Of a stretch of DNA of 64,000 nt, positions 1-11,449 are shown piece after piece. Every line of letters begins with the position of its first letter. The stretch's first letter is position 1. Origin of the DNA: Telmatospirillum sp. Lineage in GTDB: Bacteria > Pseudomonadota > Alphaproteobacteria > Rhodospirillales > Magnetospirillaceae. Made by a program: the position numbers and the translations under genes. The stretch is taken from contig WASQ01000075.1 in assembly GCA_009712185.1 (NCBI GenBank), positions 40,577 to 104,576 of the forward strand, written 5' to 3'. The notes beneath the pieces are model-generated. The model saw only the letters and a program-made list of their open reading frames with translations, ran no database searches and was not told where the DNA came from.

Positions 1-149
1 GCCTTCAGGATGAGGCGCAGAAGGTTGCGGCCGTCCTTGGCTACAACTACCCCGGCGATCAGTGGTACGCCGACAGCTACAAGCTCGTGAAGGGACTGGC
101 GCCGAAACCGGACCAGGAGGACCACGGCTGGTTCGGCTGGCTGTGGTGA
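1..149 (+). CDS. bamD: BamD outer-membrane assembly lipoprotein, C-terminal end (5' partial)
   Basis: The window opens inside a gene whose last 48 codons are in frame to the TGA at 147-149. The tail reads [17 protein letters not shown], then [12 protein letters not shown], and ends in WFGWLW. The 'AAVLG-NYPGS/D-WY-SY' pattern is typical of the end of alphaproteobacterial BamD (formerly ComL), the TPR lipoprotein of the beta-barrel assembly machine in the outer membrane. The call is strengthened by context, because bamD-recN-ligA is a conserved alphaproteobacterial order. RecN begins 12 nt after the stop, so the two are probably co-transcribed. Signal peptide, lipobox and most TPRs lie outside the window. 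Confidence 0.85.
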   Translation, partial: LQDEAQKVAAVLGYNYPGDQWYADSYKLVKGLAPKPDQEDHGWFGWLW

Positions 150-161
150 CCGGCGCGCGCC

Positions 162-4038
<3,877 letters not shown>

Positions 4039-4045
4039 TTCATTT

Positions 4046-4069
4046 GGGCCCGGATCTTGATCCGGGCCC
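4046..4069 (+). terminator. Hairpin after ligA, likely terminator
   Basis: A perfect 10-bp inverted repeat, GGGCCCGGAT / ATCCGGGCCC, with a 4-nt loop (CTTG). It starts 8 nt after the ligA stop and is followed by a C-rich stretch and a short T run (tgttttt, about 4084-4090). The distance to the T run makes it a non-canonical intrinsic terminator. The rest of the gap to 4257 holds only the leader of the next gene. Confidence 0.6.
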
Positions 4070-4257
4070 CCTCCCTCCCCTTATGTTTTTCTCAGTCCCC
4101 GTGATCGCAGGGTTTGCGGAGATCAGACCAGCCCAACCCCGGGTGTCCAGGGAATCCCGGACGGGCAGACGCGGAGGACGGCGGCAGACGGGCGTGACGC
4201 GCACCCGCGCGGACAACTCCGGCCGCCCTTTTACCCCGGATCCAGGGAGGACAGCCT

Positions 4258-4695
4258 ATGATCGTCAAGACCGTCCTGAAGCAAAAAGGGAACAACGACG
4301 TCGCCACCGTGACCCCCGACATGCCGGTTATGGAGGCGGCCAGAGCCTTGCATTCCAAACGTATCGGCGCCTTGGTGGTGATCGGAGCGGAAAACAGAAT
4401 CGTCGGCATCCTGTCGGAACGCGACATCGTGCGAGGCATGGCGTTGAACGACGGCCGGATGGACACCCTCAAGGTTCATGACCTGATGACCAGTTCGGTG
4501 CTGGTCTGTAACCCGGACGACTCGCTCGACCTGTTGATGGGCATCATGACAAACCGTCGTGTGCGCCATCTTCCGGTTGTCGAGCACAATCGGCTGGTCG
4601 GGATCGTCACCATCGGCGACGTGGTCAAGGCCCGCCTGGAGGACGCCACCATGCAGGTCGATTCGCTGCGCGATTATGTGATGACCGCCCGTTAG
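4258..4695 (+). CDS. CBS-domain-pair protein
   Basis: A 145-aa stand-alone Bateman module. CBS 1 covers about residues 15-65 (VTPDMPVMEAARAL, then VVIGAENRIVGILSERDIV) and CBS 2 covers about 75-135 (DLMTSSVLVCNPDD, then LPVVEHNRLVGIVTIGDVV). Such pairs bind adenosyl ligands (AMP, ATP, SAM, NAD) and usually regulate a partner. No partner gene is next to it, so the ligand and target are unknown. The ATG has an upstream GGGAGG (about 4244-4249). It stands alone between a hairpin and a 394-bp gap. Family assignment is secure; role is not. Confidence 0.9.
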   Translation: MIVKTVLKQKGNNDVATVTPDMPVMEAARALHSKRIGALVVIGAENRIVGILSERDIVRGMALNDGRMDTLKVHDLMTSSVLVCNPDDSLDLLMGIMTNRRVRHLPVVEHNRLVGIVTIGDVVKARLEDATMQVDSLRDYVMTAR

Positions 4696-4913
4696 GGGCT
4701 GGCGCGACACCATCGCGTCAGGTACCAGGGCCCTGTCATGGCCGCATCCGCTCCGGCGGTGTCGGACACCGCCTGGGGCTTGTGCCGGTCTTGCGCGGAT
4801 CGGGACCGGGCGGCGCAGTCCGCATCCGCCCCGGGACCGGGTTTCGCGCCCCTGGTTTCGCGCCGGCCAGGGCGCAGGACCGGGAACCGGTCGGCCTGGT
4901 CCCGATGAGCGGT

Positions 4914-4958
4914 TCTTATCGAGACAAGTCTTATCGAGACAGATCTTATCGAAACAGG
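4914..4958. repeat. Three tandem 15-bp repeats in a 394-bp gene-free gap
   Basis: Units TCTTATCGAGACAAG, TCTTATCGAGACAGA and TCTTATCGAAACAGG follow each other without spacer. In one frame (+) they would encode SYRDK/SYRDR/SYRNR, but the surrounding frame (4782-5063) is arginine/glycine-rich and overlaps the start of the next gene, so I do not call it a gene. The gap 4696-5089 otherwise shows only GC-rich low-complexity sequence. Confidence 0.6.
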
Positions 4959-5089
4959 GCCTCAGTGCTGATGGACGGAGTTCCGGTCCGCTCCGGTTAC
5001 CGCGGGCCGGGGATGGGACGGCGGATAGCATGGCTCCGTGGCGTTGAAAAAGAGCTTTGCTAACCTTTTCCTTCGGCTACAATCCGCCG

Positions 5090-5608
5090 ATGTCCCCCTC
5101 TCGTTCCCGTCTTACATTCCCGCCCTTCCTCATCCTGCTGTCCGTTCTTGAATGGACGGGCGCGGCCTTGGCGGCCGACTGCACCCAGCCGCCCGGCCCG
5201 GGAGTGGACTGGCAGAGATGCTATGTTGACGGCCGCGATCTGCAAGGCAAGGTTCTGACCGGCGCCCGTCTGATCGACGGCAGCTTCGAACGGTCCAACC
5301 TCAGCAAGGCGGACCTGACCCGCGCCAGCGGATACCATGCGAAGTTCATCAGTTCGATTCTGGCCGGCGCGCGCCTGGACGATGGAACATTCCCGGAGGC
5401 CGACTTCACCCGGGCCGACCTGACCGGCGCCAGCCTGCGCAACGCGGATCTGCGCCGGGCCCGCTTTTTCCGGGCCAATCTGACGGGGGCCGACCTGACC
5501 GGCGCGAAGACGCTGGGAGCCGACATGCTGAATGCGGACCTGTCCGGAGCAACCTGGACGGATGGCAAGCATATCTGCGCTCCCGGATCGATCGGACAGT
5601 GCAATTGA
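5090..5608 (+). CDS. Exported pentapeptide-repeat protein
   Basis: A 172-aa protein from the ATG at 5090; an in-frame TTG 33 nt upstream is less likely. It has a Sec signal peptide (basic MSPSRSR, hydrophobic FPPFLILLSVLEW, cleavage likely after TGAALA). The mature part is built of A(D/N)LXX repeats from about residue 60: ADLTRA, ADFTRADLTGASLRNADLRRA, then ANLTGADLTGA. This is the right-handed quadrilateral beta-helix fold. One cysteine pair (CTQ...RCY) near the mature N terminus and another (CAPGSIGQC) at the C end may form disulfides, which fits a periplasmic location. Biochemical role unknown. The diguanylate cyclase gene overlaps its last 10 nt. Confidence 0.85.
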   Translation: MSPSRSRLTFPPFLILLSVLEWTGAALAADCTQPPGPGVDWQRCYVDGRDLQGKVLTGARLIDGSFERSNLSKADLTRASGYHAKFISSILAGARLDDGTFPEADFTRADLTGASLRNADLRRARFFRANLTGADLTGAKTLGADMLNADLSGATWTDGKHICAPGSIGQCN

Positions 5609-6705
5609 CGCCGCCGGCCGCATCCCCGTCGTCGGGCTACCCACGCCCCGACGAGGACTTTCCGAGTGCCTTGCGGCAGGCGCGGTCGGCCGTCGACCTG
5701 CTGGCCCAGCTCAAGATACCCCCGAGCCCGGCGCGCTTTGTGGTGCTGTTCAATCATCAGGGCGGCGCCATGCCCGATCTGTCCCGGGCGGTCAACCGGC
5801 TGATGTCCCACGACCGGCTGACGGCGACGGGTCTGGACGAGCTTTATGACGAATTCTTCACGCGCTTCCTTGAGGAGGAGCAGTTGCGCGAGGCCAGCCG
5901 CCGCATCGGCCGCACGGTGGCCGAGGTCGCGGACTGCCTGGGGGCCGCCAGCGGATCCGCGAAGCGCTACGGGTCGGTGCTGGCGGGCTTTTCCACCTCG
6001 GCCGAACAGATCGCCAGCCTGTCGCCCGCCAATCTGCGCATGTTCGCAGAGCTTTCGAACGCCATCGGCACTGTTCTCAGCGAAACCCGCAAGATGTCCG
6101 ATACCAATCGCATTCTGGAAGAGCGGTTACAGCTTTCCGGTCGGGAAATCGAAATCCTTCGCGAACATCTCGATTTGCTGGAACGCGAGGCCGGACTGGA
6201 CGGACTGACCGGGATCGCCAACCGCAAAAGTTTCGACATCGTCCTGCGCGAGGCCATCGCCCAGGCCCAGCGCGAGGAACAGCCCCTGTCCCTGCTGATG
6301 ATCGACATCGACCATTTCAAGATCTTCAACGACGCCCATGGGCACCAGATGGGCGACAATGTCCTGAAACTGGTCGCCCGTTACATGCGCGAATGCGTCA
6401 AGGGCAGGGACACCGTCGCGCGTTATGGCGGCGAGGAGTTCACCATCATCCTGCCGCACACACGCCTGGATGCCGCGGTCCAGGCCGCCAATCTGATCCG
6501 CCACCATGTTTCGTCGAAAAAGGTGGTCAACCGGCGGACCGGTGCCAACCTGGGGCAGATCACCCTGTCCATCGGCGTCGCCGAATACCGGCCGGGTGAA
6601 CCGTCGTCCGAGCTGGTGCACCGCGCCGATGAAGCGCTCTATCTCGCCAAAGGCAGCGGCCGCGACAAGGTCGCATCGGAATCCGAAATCCCGACCCACG
6701 CCTGA
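5599..6705 (+). CDS. GGDEF diguanylate cyclase
   Basis: A 368-aa protein predicted to make c-di-GMP from two GTP. The N-terminal region (about 1-190) has no recognised sensor: a helical stretch, then a heptad-rich linker (about 150-195) before the GGDEF domain (about 195-360). The active-site loop is GGEEF, with DGLTGIANR and DIDHFKIFND present, so it should be catalytically competent. The inhibitory I-site position reads KGRD, where RXXD is canonical, so product inhibition may be weak. The likely start is GTG at 5599, which overlaps the pentapeptide gene by 10 nt; a TTG at 5605 is an alternative. No membrane segment, so cytoplasmic. Confidence 0.93.
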   Translation: MQLTPPAASPSSGYPRPDEDFPSALRQARSAVDLLAQLKIPPSPARFVVLFNHQGGAMPDLSRAVNRLMSHDRLTATGLDELYDEFFTRFLEEEQLREASRRIGRTVAEVADCLGAASGSAKRYGSVLAGFSTSAEQIASLSPANLRMFAELSNAIGTVLSETRKMSDTNRILEERLQLSGREIEILREHLDLLEREAGLDGLTGIANRKSFDIVLREAIAQAQREEQPLSLLMIDIDHFKIFNDAHGHQMGDNVLKLVARYMRECVKGRDTVARYGGEEFTIILPHTRLDAAVQAANLIRHHVSSKKVVNRRTGANLGQITLSIGVAEYRPGEPSSELVHRADEALYLAKGSGRDKVASESEIPTHA

Positions 6706-6792
6706 CAGGCCCGCCCACCCCGCGTTCCCACGTCCCTGATCTGCCCCCGATGCCATGCCTCCAGCAGGCCTGCCATTGCAGGCTTCGCTTGA

Positions 6793-6839
6793 CTTGAATG
6801 TACCGATAGGTACATATTGTACCTATCGGTACATTCAAG
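6793..6839. promoter_or_regulatory. 22-bp perfect inverted repeat; probable double TetR operator over a promoter
   Basis: The arms at 6793-6814 and 6818-6839 are exact reverse complements, separated by TAT. Each arm contains a smaller palindrome (TACC-GATA-GGTA and TACC-TATC-GGTA), so this looks like two adjacent dimer sites. A TTGACT -35-like box (6789-6794) with a CATATT -10-like box (6813-6818) would place the promoter inside the operator. It lies just upstream of the NTF2-like gene and its TetR partner. Autoregulation by the TetR at 7334 is inferred. Confidence 0.8.
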
Positions 6840-6848
6840 GAGACTCCC

Positions 6849-7316
6849 ATGACCACCACGATCATCGCCCCTCCTTTCACCCGGGAAAGCGCGACCCGGA
6901 AGGTCCGCATGGCGGAGGACGCCTGGAACGGCCGGGATCCGGCCAGGGTGGCGGAGGCTTATACGCCCGACAGTCAGTGGCGTAACCGTGCGGAATTCGT
7001 GGCCGGACGCAACGAGATCGTGGCGTTCCTCACCCGCAAATGGGCGAAGGAGTTGGACTATCGCCTGATCAAGGAACTGTGGGCGTTCGGAGACGACCGC
7101 ATCGCCGTGCGCTATGCCTATGAATGGCGTGACGACAGCGGAACCTGGTTCCGGTCTTACGGCAACGAGAACTGGGAGTATGACGGAGCGGGCTTGATGC
7201 GGCGGCGCTTTTCCTGCATCAACGACCTGCCGATCCACGAAGCGGACCGCAAGTTCCATTGGCCGGCGGGCCCTCGCCCCGACGGGCATCCCGGTCTGAC
7301 CGACCTGGGGCTGTAA
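6849..7316 (+). CDS. NTF2-like protein, DUF1348 (SnoaL-like) family
   Basis: A 155-aa protein with the DUF1348 pattern: [20 protein letters not shown], then [52 protein letters not shown], and [13 protein letters not shown]. The fold is the alpha+beta cone of NTF2/SnoaL proteins, which bind small hydrophobic ligands. The reaction, if any, is unknown. The SD AAGGAG (6837-6842) overlaps the end of the operator, so repressor binding would block this gene directly. The TetR gene follows 17 nt after the stop. Pairing of this family with a TetR regulator suggests a role linked to a small reactive or toxic compound, but that is inference. Confidence 0.9.
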   Translation: MTTTIIAPPFTRESATRKVRMAEDAWNGRDPARVAEAYTPDSQWRNRAEFVAGRNEIVAFLTRKWAKELDYRLIKELWAFGDDRIAVRYAYEWRDDSGTWFRSYGNENWEYDGAGLMRRRFSCINDLPIHEADRKFHWPAGPRPDGHPGLTDLGL

Positions 7317-7333
7317 CCGAACGGAGACCCTGC

Positions 7334-7900
7334 ATGCGGATCCTTGCCGAACGCGCCGACATCATTCCCCAGTTGGCCGAAGTGTTTCGGACCTTCGGCT
7401 ATGAGGGAACGTCCCTCAGCCGGATCACGGAACGGACCGGCCTTGGCAAGGGCAGCCTCTACCACTTCTTTCCCGGCGGCAAGGAGGAGATGGCGAGTGC
7501 GGTCCTGGCCGATATCGACGACTGGTTCGAGAGGGAGGTTTTCACCCCCCTGCTTCGCGAAACGCCCGAAAACGGTCTGGCCGGCATGTGGAAAGCCGTC
7601 CGGTGCTATTTTCAATCGGGGGGGCGGATCTGTCTGGTCGGCGCTTTCGCCCTGGACGGAACCCGGGACCGCTTCGCCGCCGGGATCGCGGGATATTTCG
7701 GCCGATGGACGGGCGCGCTGACGACCACCCTGGTCCGGGCGGGCTGGACCGACCGGGCGGCGGAAGACGCGGCCCGGGACGCTGTTCTGGGAATCCAGGG
7801 GGCGCTTGTCCTGGCCCGCGCGATGAATGATCCTGCCTTGTTCTCCGGGGCGGTCGATCGCCTGGAAGCCCGGTTGCGCCAACCGGCCCCCTCCCGGTAG
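7334..7900 (+). CDS. TetR-family transcriptional regulator
   Basis: A 188-aa regulator. The start is the ATG opening MRILAERAD, 8 nt after GGAG (7322-7325); the frame is open further upstream but overlaps the preceding gene. The helix-turn-helix lies at about residues 20-50 (GYEGTSLSRITERTGLGK, then GSLYHFF). The rest is a helical ligand-binding domain with the usual divergence. It sits second in a two-gene unit behind a 22-bp inverted repeat, so it probably represses its own operon. The ligand is unknown. Confidence 0.93.
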   Translation: MRILAERADIIPQLAEVFRTFGYEGTSLSRITERTGLGKGSLYHFFPGGKEEMASAVLADIDDWFEREVFTPLLRETPENGLAGMWKAVRCYFQSGGRICLVGAFALDGTRDRFAAGIAGYFGRWTGALTTTLVRAGWTDRAAEDAARDAVLGIQGALVLARAMNDPALFSGAVDRLEARLRQPAPSR

Positions 7901-8047
7901 CACAGCCCTGCGCCGTCGCCTGGGAAAGATTCCGGCGGGGACGCCGGGGCCAACGGGATACGCCGAACAACAGCGCGGGCCATGCCTGTATCCGCACCCC
8001 GCCCTTTTTTCTTGGACAGGACCCGGGAACAGATATAGTACGGAATT

Positions 8048-10333
8048 ATGTCCGATCCCTTTGATCTTTCCGATGACGAGCCGGTGCCGGCCCCGACCGG
8101 CGGCGCCCGGCCGCGGGCGTCCGCGGCGACGCCCTGGCTTGACGGTCTCAATCCCGAACAACGGCAGGCGGTGGAGACCACCGAGGGGCCGGTGCTGGTG
8201 TTGTCCGGCGCCGGAACCGGCAAGACCCGGGTGCTGACCACCCGACTGGCCCACATCCTGATGTCGGGCAAAGCGAGACCCTGGAATCTGTTGGCGGTCA
8301 CTTTCACCAACAAGGCCGCGCGGGAAATGCGCGAACGCGTGGCGGCGATGGTCGGACCCGCGGCCGAGCAGCTCTGGCTGGGCACATTCCATGCGCTCGG
8401 CGTGCGCATGCTGCGCCGGCATGGCAAACTGATCGGGCTTGAGTCCAATTTCACCATTCTGGATACCGACGACCAGTTGCGGCTTTTGAAGCAGGTCATG
8501 GAGGCGGCCCGGGTCGACCAGAAACGGTGGCCGGCCCAGGCCCTGATGGGCAGTATCCAGCGCTGGAAAGACCGCGGTCTGACGCCGGCCCAGGTCAATG
8601 CCGGGGAGGCCGGGGATTTCGCCGCCGGCCGCGCTCAGCAGCTTTACCAGGCTTACCAGGATCGTCTTCTGGCGCTCAACGCCTGCGATTTCGGCGACCT
8701 TCTGCTGCATTGCCTGGCGCTGTTCCGCGATCCGCAGCATCGCGAGATTCTGGCCGACTATCAGCAACAGTTCCGTTACATCCTGGTCGATGAGTATCAG
8801 GACACCAACGTCGCCCAGTATCTGTGGCTGCGCCTTCTGGCCCAGGCCCACAAAAACATCTGCTGCGTCGGCGACGACGATCAGTCGATTTATTCCTGGC
8901 GCGGGGCCGAGGTCGGCAACATCCTGAAGTTCGAGAAGGACTTTCCCGGGGCCAAAGTGGTCCGGCTGGAAGCCAATTACCGCTCCACCCCGGCCATTCT
9001 GGCGGCCGCCTCCGGCCTGATCAGCCACAACGAGGACCGGCTCGGCAAGACCCTGCGCCCCGGTGACGACACCCGTCCGCAGGGAGATCCGGTGGTCATC
9101 CGGGGGCTTTGGGACGGCGAGGAGGAAGCCCGCTGGGTGGTCGAGGAAATCGAGGCGCGCCATCGCGACGGCACGCCTCTCGACCAGATCGCCATCCTGG
9201 TCCGGGCCGGCTTCCAGACCCGCGAGTTCGAGGAACGCCTGATCACCACCGGCATTCCCTACCGGGTGATCGGCGGCCTCAGGTTCTACGAACGCCAGGA
9301 GATCCGTGACGCCCTGGCCTATTTCCGCGTCGTGGCGCAGCCGGCCGACGATCTGGCATTCGAGCGGATCGTCAATGTGCCGAAGCGCGGCCTGGGCGAT
9401 GCGACGCTGCAGGCCATGCATGTCCTGGCCCGCGCGCGGGGCATCGGGCTGGTGGCCGCGGCCCGCGAACTGGTGACGACCGACGAGTTAAAACCCAAGG
9501 CCCGCGCCACCCTGGGCGCGCTGATCGCCGATTTCGACCGCTGGCGTGGCCTGATGCCGGCCATGCCGCACGCGGATCTGGCTCAGACAATCCTGGACGA
9601 GTCGGGCTATACCGGGATGTGGCGGGCGGAAAAGTCCCCCGACGCCCAGGGCCGCGTCGAAAATCTGAAGGAACTGACCTCCGCCATGGAGGAGTTTGAA
9701 AGCCTGCCGGGCTTCCTTGAGCATGTCAGCCTGGTCATGGAGAATGACGAGAAGACGGACGTCGCCAGGGTCAATGTGATGACCCTTCACGGCGCCAAGG
9801 GACTGGAGTTCGACGTGGTCTTCCTTCCCGGCTGGGAGGAGGGCGTGTTCCCCCACCAGCGGGCCATGGAGGAAACCGGCCTCAGGGGCCTCGAGGAGGA
9901 ACGCCGGCTGGCCTATGTCGGCCTGACGCGGGCGCGGCGCCGGGTCTTCGTGTCCTATGCCGCCAACCGCCGGATCTACAATCAGTGGCAGAACAACCTG
10001 CCGTCCCGGTTCATTGAGGAAATCCCCGGGGAGAGTTCGGAGAGACTGGCCGACAAGGGATTGTTCGGCGGTGTCTCGGAACAGGCCTCCGGCTGGGAGA
10101 GCGGCTGGGGCGGCGGCTACCCCAGCCAGCGGCGGCGTGAACGGATAATCGAGGATGCGGTGTCCGAATACAAGGGATCGGCGCCGAAGGACGGCTATGC
10201 GCCGGGCGACCGCGTCCGCCACGCGAAATTCGGCTATGGCCGGATCCAGAGCGTCGACGGCAACAAGCTTGAGATCGTTTTTGACACGGCCGGTGTGAAG
10301 AAGGTGATCGACAGTTTCATCACGCCCGCCTAA
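8048..10333 (+). CDS. uvrD: UvrD/PcrA-type superfamily 1 DNA helicase
   Basis: A 761-aa 3'-5' helicase for excision and mismatch repair and clearing of nucleoprotein blocks. Motifs: Q motif LNPEQRQAV (about 34-42), Walker A GAGTGKT (54-60), TFTNKAAREM, Walker B ILVDEYQDTN (about 246), GDDDQSIYSWRGAE, ANYRS, the motif V region VMTLHGAKGLEFDVVF and motif VI RRLAYVGLTRAR. The C terminus has a PcrA/UvrD Tudor-like tail (YAPGDRVRHAKFGYGRI), which binds RNA polymerase in known members. Length fits the family. It is preceded by a 147-bp gap; a 7-bp GC hairpin at about 10363-10378 follows. Confidence 0.96.
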   Translation: MSDPFDLSDDEPVPAPTGGARPRASAATPWLDGLNPEQRQAVETTEGPVLVLSGAGTGKTRVLTTRLAHILMSGKARPWNLLAVTFTNKAAREMRERVAAMVGPAAEQLWLGTFHALGVRMLRRHGKLIGLESNFTILDTDDQLRLLKQVMEAARVDQKRWPAQALMGSIQRWKDRGLTPAQVNAGEAGDFAAGRAQQLYQAYQDRLLALNACDFGDLLLHCLALFRDPQHREILADYQQQFRYILVDEYQDTNVAQYLWLRLLAQAHKNICCVGDDDQSIYSWRGAEVGNILKFEKDFPGAKVVRLEANYRSTPAILAAASGLISHNEDRLGKTLRPGDDTRPQGDPVVIRGLWDGEEEARWVVEEIEARHRDGTPLDQIAILVRAGFQTREFEERLITTGIPYRVIGGLRFYERQEIRDALAYFRVVAQPADDLAFERIVNVPKRGLGDATLQAMHVLARARGIGLVAAARELVTTDELKPKARATLGALIADFDRWRGLMPAMPHADLAQTILDESGYTGMWRAEKSPDAQGRVENLKELTSAMEEFESLPGFLEHVSLVMENDEKTDVARVNVMTLHGAKGLEFDVVFLPGWEEGVFPHQRAMEETGLRGLEEERRLAYVGLTRARRRVFVSYAANRRIYNQWQNNLPSRFIEEIPGESSERLADKGLFGGVSEQASGWESGWGGGYPSQRRRERIIEDAVSEYKGSAPKDGYAPGDRVRHAKFGYGRIQSVDGNKLEIVFDTAGVKKVIDSFITPA

Positions 10334-10428
10334 GACCTGAAATGGAAAGATGGTTCAGCGCCCCGCCCGCCCGGGCGGCGCAGGAACCGGTCGGGTTCCA
10401 TTGTGTTTGATTCGAAGAAGGCAGCCTC

Positions 10429-11349
10429 ATGTCCAAATCCCATCCCGACGTCTGGCGTGTCGCCGTCGTCGTCCCCTTGAACGCGATCGAACTCTACGAG
10501 CCGATCCTGGAGCGCTGCGCCCAGGCGGTGTCCTGGTTCCTGGACGACCCGACGTCCGACGAGAGCGACGAAAAGGTGCTGTGGCGGCTGGAGGGATATT
10601 CGAAGACCCCCGTCGATCGTGCCGCCGTCGAGAGCGATCTGGCGATGGCCGCCGTGACGGCCGGTCGGACCGCGCCCACGCTGGTGGTCGAACAGATCGC
10701 CGGCATCGACTGGGTCTCCGCCAATCTGCGCGACTTCCCCCCGATTGCGGCCGGCCGGTTCTTTGTCCACGGCTCCCATTACGACGGCATCATTCCCGCC
10801 GGCAGCATTCCGCTGCTGATCGACGCGGGAACCGCTTTCGGCTCGGGCGAGCATGCCACCACCTTCGGCTGCCTGACCGCGATCGACCGCCTGCTTCGCC
10901 GCCGGCGTTTCCACCGTCCGCTGGACCTGGGATGCGGATCGGGCATTCTGGCCTTAGCCATCGCCAAGGCGGCGGCGATCCGGGTTCAGGCCGCGGACAT
11001 CGACCCCGTGTCCGTGTCGGTCGCCCGCAAGAACGCTCGCCGGAACGGTGCGGCAGCCCGGGTCCGGGCCACCGGCAGCGATGGCTACCGCAGCCGCGTG
11101 ATCGCGAAGCGGCGCCCCTATGACCTGATCGTCGCCAACATCCTGGCGCGCCCGCTGGTCGCCATGGCGGCCGACCTGGGACGTCATCTGGCGCCCGACG
11201 GGATCGCCGTCCTGTCCGGCCTGCTGAACCGTCAGGAGCGCCTGGTCCTGGCGGCGCACCGCATGCAGGGTCTGTCGCTGCTGGGCCGCATCCGGATCGA
11301 CGGCTGGTCGACCCTGGTGCTGGCGCGCACCCCCAGAGCCCGGATCTGA
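10429..11349 (+). CDS. prmA: Ribosomal protein L11 methyltransferase PrmA
   Basis: A 306-aa SAM-dependent enzyme that trimethylates ribosomal protein L11. The N-terminal substrate-binding domain (about 1-110) ends near GRFFVHGSHYD. The catalytic domain has the PrmA signature AFGSGEHATTFGCL (about 140-153), SAM motif I LDLGCGSGILALA (about 165-177), the acidic ADIDP of motif II, and ANILARPL in the position of the usual N(P/I)L motif. AAGGCAG lies just before the ATG. A weak 5-bp hairpin (about 11393-11409) follows. The next gene, an aminopeptidase P, is often found beside prmA in alphaproteobacteria, as far as I recall. Confidence 0.95.
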   Translation: MSKSHPDVWRVAVVVPLNAIELYEPILERCAQAVSWFLDDPTSDESDEKVLWRLEGYSKTPVDRAAVESDLAMAAVTAGRTAPTLVVEQIAGIDWVSANLRDFPPIAAGRFFVHGSHYDGIIPAGSIPLLIDAGTAFGSGEHATTFGCLTAIDRLLRRRRFHRPLDLGCGSGILALAIAKAAAIRVQAADIDPVSVSVARKNARRNGAAARVRATGSDGYRSRVIAKRRPYDLIVANILARPLVAMAADLGRHLAPDGIAVLSGLLNRQERLVLAAHRMQGLSLLGRIRIDGWSTLVLARTPRARI

Positions 11350-11449
11350 GCGGATGACCTTATAAAAGCCGCCGGACGGCCTGTCTGGCGAGGGGGCAAA
11401 AGACGCCCCATCTCTTTGTTCCGACCATGGACATCAAGGACACTCCATC

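Noticed and set aside
4231..5031. A 266-codon frame on the - strand over the CBS gene and the 15-bp repeats
   Set aside because: Most of it is antisense to the CBS domain gene; no SD and low-complexity C-terminal part.
4782..5063. A 93-codon frame containing SYRDK/SYRDR/SYRNR
   Set aside because: Arg/Gly-rich, no convincing SD for the first ATG, unlike any family; I kept the repeat but not the gene.
7157..9421. A 754-codon frame on the - strand
   Set aside because: Antisense to the TetR and UvrD genes; composition is of shadow type (Gly/Arg/Gln/Asp-rich) with no domain.
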